Below are positions 37,456 through 46,125 of a DNA stretch of 64,000 nt, piece after piece. Within the stretch, counting starts at the first letter, position 1. Every line of letters starts with the position of its first letter. The stretch is from contig NZ_CP119758.1 in assembly GCF_029323795.1 (NCBI RefSeq), positions 3,038,001 through 3,102,000 of the forward strand, given 5' to 3'. A program made the translations under genes and the position numbers. Source of the DNA: Zobellia alginiliquefaciens (GTDB taxonomy: Bacteria > Bacteroidota > Bacteroidia > Flavobacteriales > Flavobacteriaceae). The notes under the pieces are model-generated. The model made no database searches, was not told where the DNA came from, and saw only the letters and a list, made by a program, of their open reading frames with translations.

Positions 37456-37463
37456 TAACTTTG
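37456..37463 (+). promoter_or_regulatory. -7 promoter box for gldBC
   Basis: TAACTTTG, an exact TAnnTTTG match, 37 bases before the gldB ATG. A clear TTG box is not seen. Confidence 0.5.
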
Positions 37464-37500
37464 TGAGCTTAAAAATAATGTCTTGCGGTTAAATATTAAA

Positions 37501-38484
37501 ATGTATCGGAAATTACTTTGCAAACATGTGGCTATTTTTGCCATTTTTACAATTTCATTCTTGTTTTTAGCATGTAATGAGGGTCCAAAGGTCTCCGAAG
37601 ATGTTCAGAAGATAAATGTAGAATTAAAGGTTGATAGGTTTGATGCGGAATTTGCGGGCGCTACATCGGAAAATCTATCGGTTTTAAAGAACAAGTACCC
37701 ATATCTATTTCCTGCTCAATATACAGATAGTGTTTGGGTGGCAAAAATGAAAGATACTATTCAGGTTGAATTGTTGTCTGAGGTACAAAATGCATTTTCT
37801 GATTTCTCACGGGAGGAACAGAGTTTAGAACTCCTGTTTAAGCATATTAAATATTACTTTCCAAAATTTGAAGTACCCAAAGTGGTTACCGTAACTTCTG
37901 ATGTGGATTACAGCAATCGTGTAATCCTAACGGATACGATGCTACTTATTGGGTTGGATAATTACCTTGGGCCCGATCACCGGTTTTATCGTGATATTCA
38001 GAAATATATTAGTGCAGATTTAGACGAACAATATATAGATGTTGATGTGGCCAGCGCTTTTGCAAAGAAAGTAGTCCCTAGACCACAAGAGAGGACCTTT
38101 CTTGCTCAGCTTATTTATTACGGAAAGGAATTGTACTTAAAGGAGAAACTGCTCCCTTTGGCGACTGATGCCCAAAAAATACATTATTCAGAGACGCAGT
38201 ATGCATGGTCAGAGGCAAACGAGCAGCCCATTTGGCGTAATTTTATTGAGAACGAATATTTGTATAGTACGGATAATACGTTGGCACGACGCTTCCTAGA
38301 TCCTGCTCCGTTTTCCAAATTTGGATTGGAGTTGGATAATGAATCGCCAGGACGCGTTGGGCGATATTTAGGTTGGCAGGTAGTGCGTGCTTTTATGGAT
38401 AGGAATGAGGTAACGTTACAGCAGATGCTGAGCTTACCGGCAGAGGAAATATTTAAAAAATCTAATTACAAACCGAAAAAATAA
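37501..38484 (+). CDS. gldB: Gliding motility lipoprotein GldB
   Basis: 327 residues from ATG 37501; a TTG six codons upstream is unlikely. Lipobox FLAC with C25 as lipidation site. The sequence fits GldB (KVDRFDAEFAG near residue 50, VEYSNR-like DVDYSNRVIL, GRVGRYLGWQVVRAFM near the end). GldB is required for gliding and for stability of the type IX secretion apparatus in flavobacteria. gldC starts 1 base after the stop, the classical gldBC pair. Confidence 0.9.
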   Translation: MYRKLLCKHVAIFAIFTISFLFLACNEGPKVSEDVQKINVELKVDRFDAEFAGATSENLSVLKNKYPYLFPAQYTDSVWVAKMKDTIQVELLSEVQNAFSDFSREEQSLELLFKHIKYYFPKFEVPKVVTVTSDVDYSNRVILTDTMLLIGLDNYLGPDHRFYRDIQKYISADLDEQYIDVDVASAFAKKVVPRPQERTFLAQLIYYGKELYLKEKLLPLATDAQKIHYSETQYAWSEANEQPIWRNFIENEYLYSTDNTLARRFLDPAPFSKFGLELDNESPGRVGRYLGWQVVRAFMDRNEVTLQQMLSLPAEEIFKKSNYKPKK

Positions 38485-38485
38485 T

Positions 38486-38818
38486 ATGGCAGATCTTCAT
38501 ACTTCAGAAATAACTTTAACAGTAGGGTTAGATGAAAATCGTGTTCCGGAAGAACTTACATGGTCGGCACAAGATGGTGGAATAAACAATGAAAAAGCTA
38601 AGGCTATGCTTTTATCCGTATGGGATAGCAAAAATCAAGAGTCACTTAAAATTGACCTTTGGACCAAAGATATGCCCGTAGATGAGATGAAAATATTCTT
38701 TCACCAGACTTTGGTTTCGTTGTCGGATACGTTTATGAAAGCCACTCAAGATGAAAAAATGACGGCTACCATGAAGGATTTCTGTGATTATTTTGCGGAA
38801 AAGCTAGAGCTGAAATAA
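38486..38818 (+). CDS. gldC: Gliding motility protein GldC
   Basis: 110 residues, cytosolic, no signal peptide. Sequence features match GldC (SEITLTVGLDENRVPEE, SAQDGGINNEKAKAM, TKDMPVDEMKIFFHQTL). GldC is an accessory gliding protein that enhances rather than enables motility. It follows gldB with a 1-base gap and ends two bases before the convergent pirin gene. Confidence 0.92.
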   Translation: MADLHTSEITLTVGLDENRVPEELTWSAQDGGINNEKAKAMLLSVWDSKNQESLKIDLWTKDMPVDEMKIFFHQTLVSLSDTFMKATQDEKMTATMKDFCDYFAEKLELK

Positions 38819-38819
38819 G

Positions 38820-39533
38820 CTAGTTTGCCATGGGTACTTCCATTAAGAGAATTTTTGAGTTTGCATTATAAGTGATGTCAATTATGGGAGTGTCTTCAAT
38901 GGCAAGGCCATCCCTTCTTTCTAATACCATATCCTTTACGGTGCATTTTCCTTCCAAGAGGAAAATGTAGATTCCGTTGTTTTGGTCTTTTAGGGTGTAG
39001 TTGCTTGTCTGTGTTTTATCAAATTCTCCCATATGAAACCAAGCGTTTTGGTGAATCCAAATGCTTTCATCATCAGCATTGGGAGATACAATTTGATGCA
39101 ATCGGTTTTTTAAACTGTTTTCAGATAGTGTAATCTGGTCATAACGGGGTGTAACATTTACCTTGTTGGGAATAATCCAGATCTGTAGGAACTTCACCAA
39201 TTCGTCCCGACTTTTGTTCTTTTCACTATGCTGAATTCCTGAGCCTGCGCTCATGGCCTGTATATCGCCTTGGCGAATGACCGTAGTGTTCCCCATGTCG
39301 TCTTTATGCTCTAAATCGCCTTCTAACGGAATGGAAATTATTTCCATATTGCTATGTCCGTGAGTTCCAAAACCCATGCCGGCGGCTACTTCATCATCAT
39401 TTAGCACCCTTAAAACACCAAAATTCATGCGGTCCGGATTGTGGTAATTGGCAAAACTAAAGCTATGGTAGCTATTGAGCCATCCATGGTTGGCATGGCC
39501 TCGAGTATTTGCTTTGTGAAGTGTACTTTTCAT
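38820..39533 (-). CDS. Pirin-family cupin protein
   Basis: 237 residues, YhhW-like bicupin. The metal site of the N-terminal cupin is visible as GTHGHSNMEI (about 56-65) and SGIQHSE (about 97-103). Members bind iron and some show quercetinase activity. It sits 27 bases behind the metallo-beta-lactamase on the same strand, so a shared transcript is likely. Physiological role unknown. Confidence 0.9.
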   Translation of the reverse strand: MKSTLHKANTRGHANHGWLNSYHSFSFANYHNPDRMNFGVLRVLNDDEVAAGMGFGTHGHSNMEIISIPLEGDLEHKDDMGNTTVIRQGDIQAMSAGSGIQHSEKNKSRDELVKFLQIWIIPNKVNVTPRYDQITLSENSLKNRLHQIVSPNADDESIWIHQNAWFHMGEFDKTQTSNYTLKDQNNGIYIFLLEGKCTVKDMVLERRDGLAIEDTPIIDITYNANSKILLMEVPMAN

Positions 39534-39560
39534 AATAAGGTTTAGGTTTGTTCAGAAATC

Positions 39561-40301
39561 TCACTCAGTTTTGAAAAGTGAAATAGTATAGTCCAATAGT
39601 TCAACATCTCCATAATCCCCATGCCCTGGAATAACAATTTTTAGGTCAGGGTATGCTATTTTTATATTGTTGACAGTATTGCTCCACTCGTTAATATTGG
39701 CATCACCAAGATAGCCCTTGGTGGCGTTTAAAGATTTTACGGGGCATCCGCCAAAAAGCAAATGTTCACTGGGTATATAACTAACAATATTGTCTTTGGT
39801 GTGTGCCTCCCCAAAATGTCTGTTTATTATTTTTTGCTTGCCTAGCATAAGCTCGTTTTTGCCATCAAAACCGATTTGTGGAATAGCGTTTCCTTCTCTT
39901 TTAGCAAGTTCAATTGTTTTATGGTTGGCGTAGGAGGGAATGTTCAATTGGTGAAAAGCCTCAACGCCGCCAAGGCAATCATCATGAAAGTGATTTATAA
40001 CCACAGCTTTTATGGATTGCTTTTTTGTTTTGGTAATCCAATCAATAAGTTCGTCAGAGGTTTCAATATCTACGGGTGTGTCAAAAACCACTGCTTCGCC
40101 CTCATTCATATAGATTAATCCGTTACAGGCCACTTTTCCAAAATCATCGGTTTGTAAATAAGAGACATGAATAAAACTCTTTTTGGAAATGGGGATGATT
40201 TTTAGGGTTTCGCTATTGTAAGTTATACCTGTGTTTTGTGACTTACATCCCAATAGAACAGCAAAAAAGAAAGCTAGTAATATAGTTGGTTTGGAATTCA
40301 T
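39561..40301 (-). CDS. Subclass B1 metallo-beta-lactamase, lipoprotein
   Basis: 246 residues. All six zinc ligands of subclass B1 are present: H104, H106, D108 (NHFHDDC), H167 (GEAH), C186 (FGGCPVKS) and H227 (PGHGDYG). K189 two residues after C186-P corresponds to the substrate-binding Lys of B1 enzymes. The signal ends in the lipobox LLGC19, so the enzyme is probably membrane-anchored. Such enzymes hydrolyse carbapenems and other beta-lactams; activity here is predicted, not shown. Chromosomal setting without mobile elements points to an intrinsic gene. Confidence 0.85.
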   Translation of the reverse strand: MNSKPTILLAFFFAVLLGCKSQNTGITYNSETLKIIPISKKSFIHVSYLQTDDFGKVACNGLIYMNEGEAVVFDTPVDIETSDELIDWITKTKKQSIKAVVINHFHDDCLGGVEAFHQLNIPSYANHKTIELAKREGNAIPQIGFDGKNELMLGKQKIINRHFGEAHTKDNIVSYIPSEHLLFGGCPVKSLNATKGYLGDANINEWSNTVNNIKIAYPDLKIVIPGHGDYGDVELLDYTISLFKTE

Positions 40302-40349
40302 GATGTTGTTCTTTTAGGTGTTATAAATATAGAATTTTACCTTGCAATA

Positions 40350-40730
40350 ATGAAAGATTCAGTTATTCAAAAACTTGTTTTTATCTATAATGCGAACTCG
40401 GGACTTAAGAGTTCGCTTTTGGATAGTGCACACAAAATATTGAGCCCAAGTACGTACGATTGTAATTTGTGCGATATTACGTTTGGAGTTTTTACGGAGA
40501 ATAAGGTCTGGAGGAAATTTAGAGAAGAAACTGATTTGGAAATGGAGTTTTTGCATAAAGATGAATACCAAAAACAGTATGCCTCTAAGTTTGGGAACAA
40601 GTTTACCTTTCCCATCATACTTGCGCAAACATCAGATGATTTACAAGTGTTTGTTGGTACTGAAGAAATGAATGCTATTGAAAGTTCAGAATCTCTAGTT
40701 AAAGTTATTCAGGAAAGGGTAGGGGCTTAA
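40350..40730 (+). CDS. Conserved-looking protein of unknown function with CxxC motif
   Basis: 126 residues, no signal peptide. A C-x-x-C (YDCNLCDITFG, about 36-46) follows a short N-terminal region (LVFIYNANSGLKSSLLDSAHK), and FPIILAQTSDDLQVFVG closes the core. The alternation suggests an alpha/beta fold, possibly thioredoxin-like, but I do not recognise the family. Its last four bases overlap the convergent engB end. Confidence 0.75.
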   Translation: MKDSVIQKLVFIYNANSGLKSSLLDSAHKILSPSTYDCNLCDITFGVFTENKVWRKFREETDLEMEFLHKDEYQKQYASKFGNKFTFPIILAQTSDDLQVFVGTEEMNAIESSESLVKVIQERVGA

Positions 40731-41344
40731 TTTTTAGTCGCCTTGAAAAAATCTGTATTTATGTTGTCTATAAAATCAAGAACGTCATCTCGGCCATAGC
40801 CTTTTGACGATGAGGTAATGAAATACTGTGGAGCTTCCTCCCAAATGCCGTTCAATAGTTCGGAGATGTAACTGTTTACATTTTTTTCTATGGCTTTTGG
40901 CTTCAGTTTATCTGCTTTGGTGAAGATAATACAGAACGGGATACTGTTTTCGCCCAGCCACTCCATAAATTCCATATCTATTTTTTGTGGCTCGTGTCGT
41001 ATGTCAACTAGAACAAAAGCACATACAAGCTGTTCTCGTTTTACAAAATAATCCGTTATATACTTTTGAAAGGTCTTTTTGCTCTTCTTGGAAACTCGGG
41101 CGTAACCATAACCTGGTAAATCTACCAGAAACCAATTTTCATTTATTTTAAAATGATTGATCAGCTGGGTCTTTCCCGGTCGTCCTGAGGTCTTTGCCAG
41201 ACTCTTTCTTTCCGTTAGTCTATTGATTAATGAAGATTTACCAACATTAGACCGGCCAATAAAGGCGTATTCTGGCAGTGGCTCTTTGGGGCATTTGGCT
41301 ACATCGGTATTACTGATTACAAAATTTGCCGATTTAATATTCAC
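40727..41344 (-). CDS. engB: Ribosome biogenesis GTPase EngB (YsxC/YihA)
   Basis: 205 residues. P-loop GRSNVGKSS at 30-38, the GKTQ switch I Thr, LVDLPGYGYA (G3), FTKADK (G4) and SSSKG (G5). It acts in 50S subunit assembly. The upstream alpha/beta hydrolase gene on the same strand is 36 bases away, so they may be co-transcribed. Confidence 0.94.
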   Translation of the reverse strand: MNIKSANFVISNTDVAKCPKEPLPEYAFIGRSNVGKSSLINRLTERKSLAKTSGRPGKTQLINHFKINENWFLVDLPGYGYARVSKKSKKTFQKYITDYFVKREQLVCAFVLVDIRHEPQKIDMEFMEWLGENSIPFCIIFTKADKLKPKAIEKNVNSYISELLNGIWEEAPQYFITSSSKGYGRDDVLDFIDNINTDFFKATKN

Positions 41345-41380
41345 CTTTTAAAACTATTTAATTTGAAGGTATGCTGAGGG

Positions 41381-42145
41381 TTAAAACTTACGCTTTGTGA
41401 GCCAAGTATCTAGCACTTCGTTGAATTTTTCCGGGTGCTCCATCATAGGGGCGTGACCACATTTTTCAATCCAATATAGGTCCGAATCTGGAAGTAATTC
41501 ATGAAAAAGGTCTGCTACATCTGGAGGGGTTACGCTGTCGTTCTCTCCCCAAATAATACATATTGGTGTATGCATTTTAGGAAGGTCATTTGCCATATTA
41601 TGACGAATGGCACTTTTAGCAATGGCTAGTGTTTTGATTATTTTTGACCTATCGTTTACGGTTGCAAAAACTTCGTCTACAATTTCTTTGGTGGCTATGG
41701 CCGGGTCATAAAAAACATCTTGTGCCTTTTTCTTGATAAATTCGTAATCACCTCGTCTTGGGTAACCATCTCCCATGGCACTTTCGTACAATCCTGAACT
41801 TCCTGTTATAATTAGGGCTTTAACTAGTTTGGGGTAGAGCTTGGTGTGTAGAAGACCAATATGTCCGCCAAGGGAGTTTCCTAATAAAATTACGTCGCTA
41901 AGCCCTTTAAATTCAATGAATTTTGCTAAAAACTTTGCAAATTGCTTCACATTTGTTTTAAGCATCGGCATGTCGTAAATGGGTAGTTCCGGTATGAGTA
42001 CCTTATATCCCTTTTTGGGAAAATATTCAGTAACACCGTGAAAATTGCTAAGCCCTCCCATAAGACCGTGTAAAATAATGATAGGGGTTCCTTCTCCTAT
42101 CTCTATATACCGGAATTTTCCTTCCTTAATTAAATTTTCTTCCAT
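41381..42145 (-). CDS. Alpha/beta hydrolase
   Basis: 254 residues. HGLMGGLSNF (oxyanion region, about 26-35), nucleophile elbow GNSLGGH near residue 89, acid region WGENDSVTPP near 200 and the catalytic His in CGHAPMMEHPE near 230. No signal peptide. Substrate cannot be told. Confidence 0.9.
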   Translation of the reverse strand: MEENLIKEGKFRYIEIGEGTPIIILHGLMGGLSNFHGVTEYFPKKGYKVLIPELPIYDMPMLKTNVKQFAKFLAKFIEFKGLSDVILLGNSLGGHIGLLHTKLYPKLVKALIITGSSGLYESAMGDGYPRRGDYEFIKKKAQDVFYDPAIATKEIVDEVFATVNDRSKIIKTLAIAKSAIRHNMANDLPKMHTPICIIWGENDSVTPPDVADLFHELLPDSDLYWIEKCGHAPMMEHPEKFNEVLDTWLTKRKF

Positions 42146-42170
42146 TCAAGATACTTCTTGGTCTGTTCGC

Positions 42171-42178
42171 CAAAGATA
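42171..42178 (-). promoter_or_regulatory. -7 promoter box for the alpha/beta hydrolase and engB
   Basis: On the minus strand TATCTTTG, an exact TAnnTTTG match, 26 bases before the ATG of the alpha/beta hydrolase. Confidence 0.5.
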
Positions 42179-42325
42179 GGCATTATCCTATTATGACTAT
42201 AGTACAAGTATAGGTCAATAAAGCGAGAATTGACTATAATTTTTCGATCACTCTGCAAAAACACCCTTTTTTCGAGCTAAAATTTGACCATAATTTATGC
42301 CCAAAAGCCACTAGTTATTAACAAA

Positions 42326-42353
42326 GTGGTAATTAGTGGTAAAATGTGGTAAT
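42326..42353 (+). promoter_or_regulatory. Candidate MraZ operator: three GTGGT direct repeats
   Basis: GTGGTAAT, GTGGTAAA and GTGGTAAT begin at 42326, 42336 and 42346, exactly 10 bases apart. In other bacteria MraZ binds direct repeats of a TGGGN-type box separated by 5 bases upstream of its own gene; the geometry here is the same with TGGT as core. The repeats lie about 10-36 bases upstream of the -7 box, where binding would block polymerase. Confidence 0.75.
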
Positions 42354-42361
42354 AAAATTTG

Positions 42362-42369
42362 TAGTTTTG
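42362..42369 (+). promoter_or_regulatory. -7 promoter box of the dcw cluster
   Basis: TAGTTTTG, an exact TAnnTTTG match, 30 bases before the mraZ GTG and just after the GTGGT repeats. No TTG box at usual distance, which may mean an activator or a weak promoter. Confidence 0.5.
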
Positions 42370-42399
42370 AGTTATAGTATTGTAAAACAGGTTTTTTAA

Positions 42400-42873
42400 G
42401 TGGTTAATTTCATTGGGACATACGATTGTAAGGCCGATGCCAAAGGTAGGGTAATGATACCAGTTGCCCTAAAAAATCAGATGTCTCCTATTTTGAGCCA
42501 AAGTTTTGTAATCAAAAGATCTGTTTTTCAGCCTTGTTTAGAATTATATCCAATGGAGGAGTGGAATCTTCTTATGACGAAAATGAACAAGAAAAACCGT
42601 TTCAAGAAAAAGAACAACGATTTTATCCGTCGTTTTTCTGCTGGTGTAAAGGTTATTGAAATTGATGCAACAGGTAGAATGTTGATTCCTAAAAACCTCG
42701 TGGAGATTGCGAATATCTCCAAAGAGGTGGTTTTAAGTTCGGCAATCAATATTATTGAAATTTGGGACAAGGATAGTTACGAGAAAGTATTGGAAGAAAC
42801 TGCAGAGGATTTTGCCGAGTTGGCAGAAGAGGTGATGGGAGATGACGGAGATGACGAAAGCTATGTATCATAA
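42400..42873 (+). CDS. mraZ: Transcriptional regulator MraZ
   Basis: 157 residues from a GTG start that gives the family N-terminus (MVNFIGTYDCKADAKGRVMIP). Two SpoVT/AbrB-like halves are visible: DAKGRVMIP near residue 13 and DATGRMLIPKNL near residue 88. MraZ binds DNA repeats ahead of the dcw cluster and regulates it; the repeats upstream fit. The C-terminus is acidic. Its 3' end overlaps rsmH by 32 bases. Confidence 0.93.
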   Translation: MVNFIGTYDCKADAKGRVMIPVALKNQMSPILSQSFVIKRSVFQPCLELYPMEEWNLLMTKMNKKNRFKKKNNDFIRRFSAGVKVIEIDATGRMLIPKNLVEIANISKEVVLSSAINIIEIWDKDSYEKVLEETAEDFAELAEEVMGDDGDDESYVS

Positions 42874-43756
42874 CCCGGTTTTATTGGAGGAGTCCGTAAA
42901 CGGACTCAATATAAAAGAAGACGGCGTGTACGTTGATGTCACTTTTGGTGGCGGCGGACACTCAAAACACATATTGAAGCAATTGGGGAGCGAAGGAAGA
43001 TTGTTCGCTTTTGACCAAGATGAAGATGCGCTTGCAAATACTTTGGGTGATCCACGGTTTACGTTGATCAATGAAAATTTTAGGTATATCAGGCAGTTCT
43101 TAAAATTTCATGGGGTTAGAAAGGTGGATGGGATTTTGGCGGATTACGGAGTGTCTTCGCATCAATTTGATAAAGCGGAACGTGGGTTTTCCACTCGTTT
43201 TGAAGCTGATTTGGATATGCGAATGAGTAAAAGAAATCTTTTGTCGGCATACGATGTGGTCAATACCTATGATTATGACGATTTAAGAAAAGTTCTTTTT
43301 CAATATGGCGATTTACGGAATGCAAATGCAATGGCTAAGACTATTCTTGCAAAACGTGAGGAAGAACCGATTAAGACCACGGAGCGGTTGAAAGAGGTTT
43401 TGAGGTCGTTTTTGCCAAATGCAAAAGAGCATAAAATATTGGCTCAGATTTATCAGGCCATCCGTATTGAGGTGAATCAAGAGATTGCTGTTATTGAGGA
43501 GTTTTTGTTGCAAACACCGGAATTGCTAGATGTAGGAGGAAGGTTGAGTATAATAAGTTATCACTCTTTAGAAGATCGTTTGGTGAAACGATTTATTAGG
43601 GAAGGACAATTTGAAGGTGAGGCGCCAAAGGATTTTTATGGAAATATAGACGTTCCGTTTAAAAAAGTGGGTCCGCTTATTGTTCCTGGAAGAGAAGAAA
43701 TAGCAAAGAATAATAGAGCGCGAAGTGCAAAATTGAGAATTGCGGAGCGCATATAA
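42842..43756 (+). CDS. rsmH: 16S rRNA (cytosine-1402-N4)-methyltransferase RsmH
   Basis: 304 residues from ATG 42842; ATG 42851 and 42863 are also possible, as the conserved part begins YHNPVLLEESV. SAM-binding motif DVTFGGGGHSKHIL (about 32-45), DYGVSS near residue 98, and the C-terminal SYHSLEDRLVKRF. It methylates C1402 of 16S rRNA. Second gene of the dcw cluster, overlapping mraZ. Confidence 0.94.
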   Translation: MTEMTKAMYHNPVLLEESVNGLNIKEDGVYVDVTFGGGGHSKHILKQLGSEGRLFAFDQDEDALANTLGDPRFTLINENFRYIRQFLKFHGVRKVDGILADYGVSSHQFDKAERGFSTRFEADLDMRMSKRNLLSAYDVVNTYDYDDLRKVLFQYGDLRNANAMAKTILAKREEEPIKTTERLKEVLRSFLPNAKEHKILAQIYQAIRIEVNQEIAVIEEFLLQTPELLDVGGRLSIISYHSLEDRLVKRFIREGQFEGEAPKDFYGNIDVPFKKVGPLIVPGREEIAKNNRARSAKLRIAERI

Positions 43757-43792
43757 AGTTGAATTTGAAAGTTGAAAAAGGAAAAGAAAAAT

Positions 43793-44119
43793 ATGAAAAA
43801 AGGATTGTTGAACATACTTAAAGGTAGGTTTTTGGTGAGCGATGATGCGCCTAAGAACTGGCTGTTCATCATTTTCACTTCTTTTCTTGCTACCGTAATG
43901 ATCGGTAGCTCACATAGTGCCGATAAAAAGGTGCATCAAATAGCGGCATTGAATGAAGAGGTGAAAGAACTTCGTAATGAATTTGTAGACGCACGTTCAG
44001 ATGTACAGCAGTTAAAGTTGGAATCTACGGTAATGCAAATTGTTGCCGAAAAAGGGTTGTTTCCTTCGCAGGTGCCGCCCAAACAGATCAAAGTAAAATC
44101 GAATAAGAAAGAGGAATAG
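43793..44119 (+). CDS. ftsL: FtsL-like cell division protein
   Basis: 108 residues from ATG 43793. One transmembrane helix (about 22-42, NWLFIIFTSFLATVMIGSS) followed by a periplasmic coiled coil (VHQIAALNEEVKELRNEF). Sequence similarity to FtsL is always weak; position between rsmH and the division transpeptidase is the main evidence. FtsL links FtsB/FtsQ to the septal peptidoglycan synthase. Its stop overlaps the next GTG start by one base. Confidence 0.85.
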   Translation: MKKGLLNILKGRFLVSDDAPKNWLFIIFTSFLATVMIGSSHSADKKVHQIAALNEEVKELRNEFVDARSDVQQLKLESTVMQIVAEKGLFPSQVPPKQIKVKSNKKEE

Positions 44120-46125
44120 TGGCTGTAACCGAAAAAAGCATATTGACCCGGTTGTACGTTGTAACGGCGTTCATGTTCTTGTTTGCCGTTGCGGTACTGT
44201 TCAAGTTGGTGAACATACAGTTCGTGCAAGGTGAAAAGTACAAGGCTTTGGCTATGGAGCGCACTGAAAAGATGTTCACTATAGCTCCAAATCGTGGTAA
44301 CCTGTATTCGGATGACGGTAGTTTGTTGGCTACTTCGGTATCGCGTTATACCATCCGTTTTGATGCGGTTACGGTCAGTGACGAAGATTTTAGAAAGAAC
44401 ATTGTTCCGTTGTCCAATTCGCTTTCAAAAATGCTGGGAAAACCATCTTCACATTATCAGAAGTTGTTGAGAAAGGCCAAAGTGAACAAGAACCGGTATG
44501 CGTTGATCGCTAGAAACTTGGATTATTCGGAATATATCACGGTAAAGGATTTTCCGCTTTTCAATAAAGGTCCGTATAAAGGCGGGTTGATCATTGAACA
44601 GAAAACGGTAAGGGAGCATCCGTTGGGTAAAATTGCGGAACGTAGCGTAGGGTATGAAAATGTAGATGAGAACGGATATTACTCTGGCGTAGGTTTGGAA
44701 AGGGCTTATGGAGAATATTTAAGAGGAGTTCAAGGAAAACGTTTAAAACAAAAAATTGCCAAAGGCCAGTGGAAGCCGATCGGGTGGGAGAATATCGTAG
44801 AGCCTAAAGATGGGTATGATTTGGTGTCTACCATCGATATTAATATTCAAGATATCGCCCACCACGCTTTGCTGGGGCAATTAGAACATTACAAGGCCGA
44901 TCATGGTACTGTTATAGTTATGGAAACTGAAACGGGCGAGGTAAAGGCTATTTCAAATTTGGGTAGAACGGAAGCGGGCAAGTATTATGAGCGGTTGAAT
45001 TACGCTGTTGGTGAGGCTAGTGAGCCCGGGTCTACATTTAAGTTAATGTCGCTGGTTGCTGCACTTGAGGATAAAGTAATTGATACAAGTACAGTAATTG
45101 ATACGGAAAAAGGACGATGGAAAATTTACGATAGAACCGTGAAAGATTCCAAATGGGGCGGTTACGGTAAAATTTCTGCGGGTCATGCTTTTGAGGTTTC
45201 CTCAAACACGGCCTTTGCTAAAATGATCCATAACAATTATAAGAATGATCCGGAAAAATTCGTCAACCGATTAATGAGTATGAACCTGAATAAAAAACTT
45301 GACCTTCCTATTAAAGGAGAGGGAGAGCCGGTTATCAGGTTTCCTGGGGATAAGGGTTGGTCCGGTATTTCATTAGCGTGGATGTCTCACGGATATGAGG
45401 TGGCTATGACTCCCTTGCAAGTATTGACTTTTTATAATGCTATCGCCAATGACGGGGAGATGGTAAAGCCAAGATTGATCAAAGAGGTTAAGGAGTGGGA
45501 CCGTACCATTGAGAAGTTTGAGAAAGAGGTAATTAATGAATCTGTTTGTTCAAAAGAAACGGCGGCAAAGGTTCAGCAATTATTGAAAAATGTGGTGGAG
45601 AAAAAATACGGAACCGGTCACGGTCTGTATTCTCCTAATTTTTCAATGGCAGGAAAAACGGGAACGGCACAAAAGAATTACGTGTCCAAGGATCCGGATA
45701 AGTTAAGGTACATATCGTCTTTTGCAGGTTATTTTCCTGCGGAAAACCCAAAGTACTCTTGTATAGTGGTAATTCATGAGCCAGATAAGAGTGTGGGGTA
45801 TTACGGAGCTGATGTTTCGGGGCCAGTGTTTAAATCGGTAGCCCAAAAAGTATACGCTACTTCACCTTTGGTGGATGAGATAGATATGGAAAAGGTAAAA
45901 GATCAACGATTGGATAAATCGTATCAAAGATATTATGCCGAAGCTCAAAAGAATTACAAGCAAGTGCCAAATGTTAAGGGTATGAGCGGTATGGATGCTA
46001 TTTCAATTCTTGAAAATTTAGGAATAGAAGTAGAGGTAAGGGGCAATGGAAAAGTAAAAAGACAGTCCGTTTCTCAAGGGACCAACTTAAAGGATGCTAA
46101 AAAAATTACGCTAGAATTATCGTGA
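44119..46125 (+). CDS. ftsI: Septal peptidoglycan transpeptidase FtsI (PBP3) with PASTA domain
   Basis: 668 residues from GTG 44119. One N-terminal membrane helix (about 14-33), a PBP dimerisation domain, then the transpeptidase with S-x-x-K (GSTFK), S-x-N (SSNTAFAK) and K-T-G (GKTGTAQ). A single C-terminal PASTA domain (VPNVKGMSGMDAISILE) is attached, as in other Bacteroidota and Gram-positive homologues but not in E. coli FtsI. It crosslinks septal peptidoglycan with FtsW. It overlaps both neighbours by a few bases. Confidence 0.93.
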   Translation: MAVTEKSILTRLYVVTAFMFLFAVAVLFKLVNIQFVQGEKYKALAMERTEKMFTIAPNRGNLYSDDGSLLATSVSRYTIRFDAVTVSDEDFRKNIVPLSNSLSKMLGKPSSHYQKLLRKAKVNKNRYALIARNLDYSEYITVKDFPLFNKGPYKGGLIIEQKTVREHPLGKIAERSVGYENVDENGYYSGVGLERAYGEYLRGVQGKRLKQKIAKGQWKPIGWENIVEPKDGYDLVSTIDINIQDIAHHALLGQLEHYKADHGTVIVMETETGEVKAISNLGRTEAGKYYERLNYAVGEASEPGSTFKLMSLVAALEDKVIDTSTVIDTEKGRWKIYDRTVKDSKWGGYGKISAGHAFEVSSNTAFAKMIHNNYKNDPEKFVNRLMSMNLNKKLDLPIKGEGEPVIRFPGDKGWSGISLAWMSHGYEVAMTPLQVLTFYNAIANDGEMVKPRLIKEVKEWDRTIEKFEKEVINESVCSKETAAKVQQLLKNVVEKKYGTGHGLYSPNFSMAGKTGTAQKNYVSKDPDKLRYISSFAGYFPAENPKYSCIVVIHEPDKSVGYYGADVSGPVFKSVAQKVYATSPLVDEIDMEKVKDQRLDKSYQRYYAEAQKNYKQVPNVKGMSGMDAISILENLGIEVEVRGNGKVKRQSVSQGTNLKDAKKITLELS

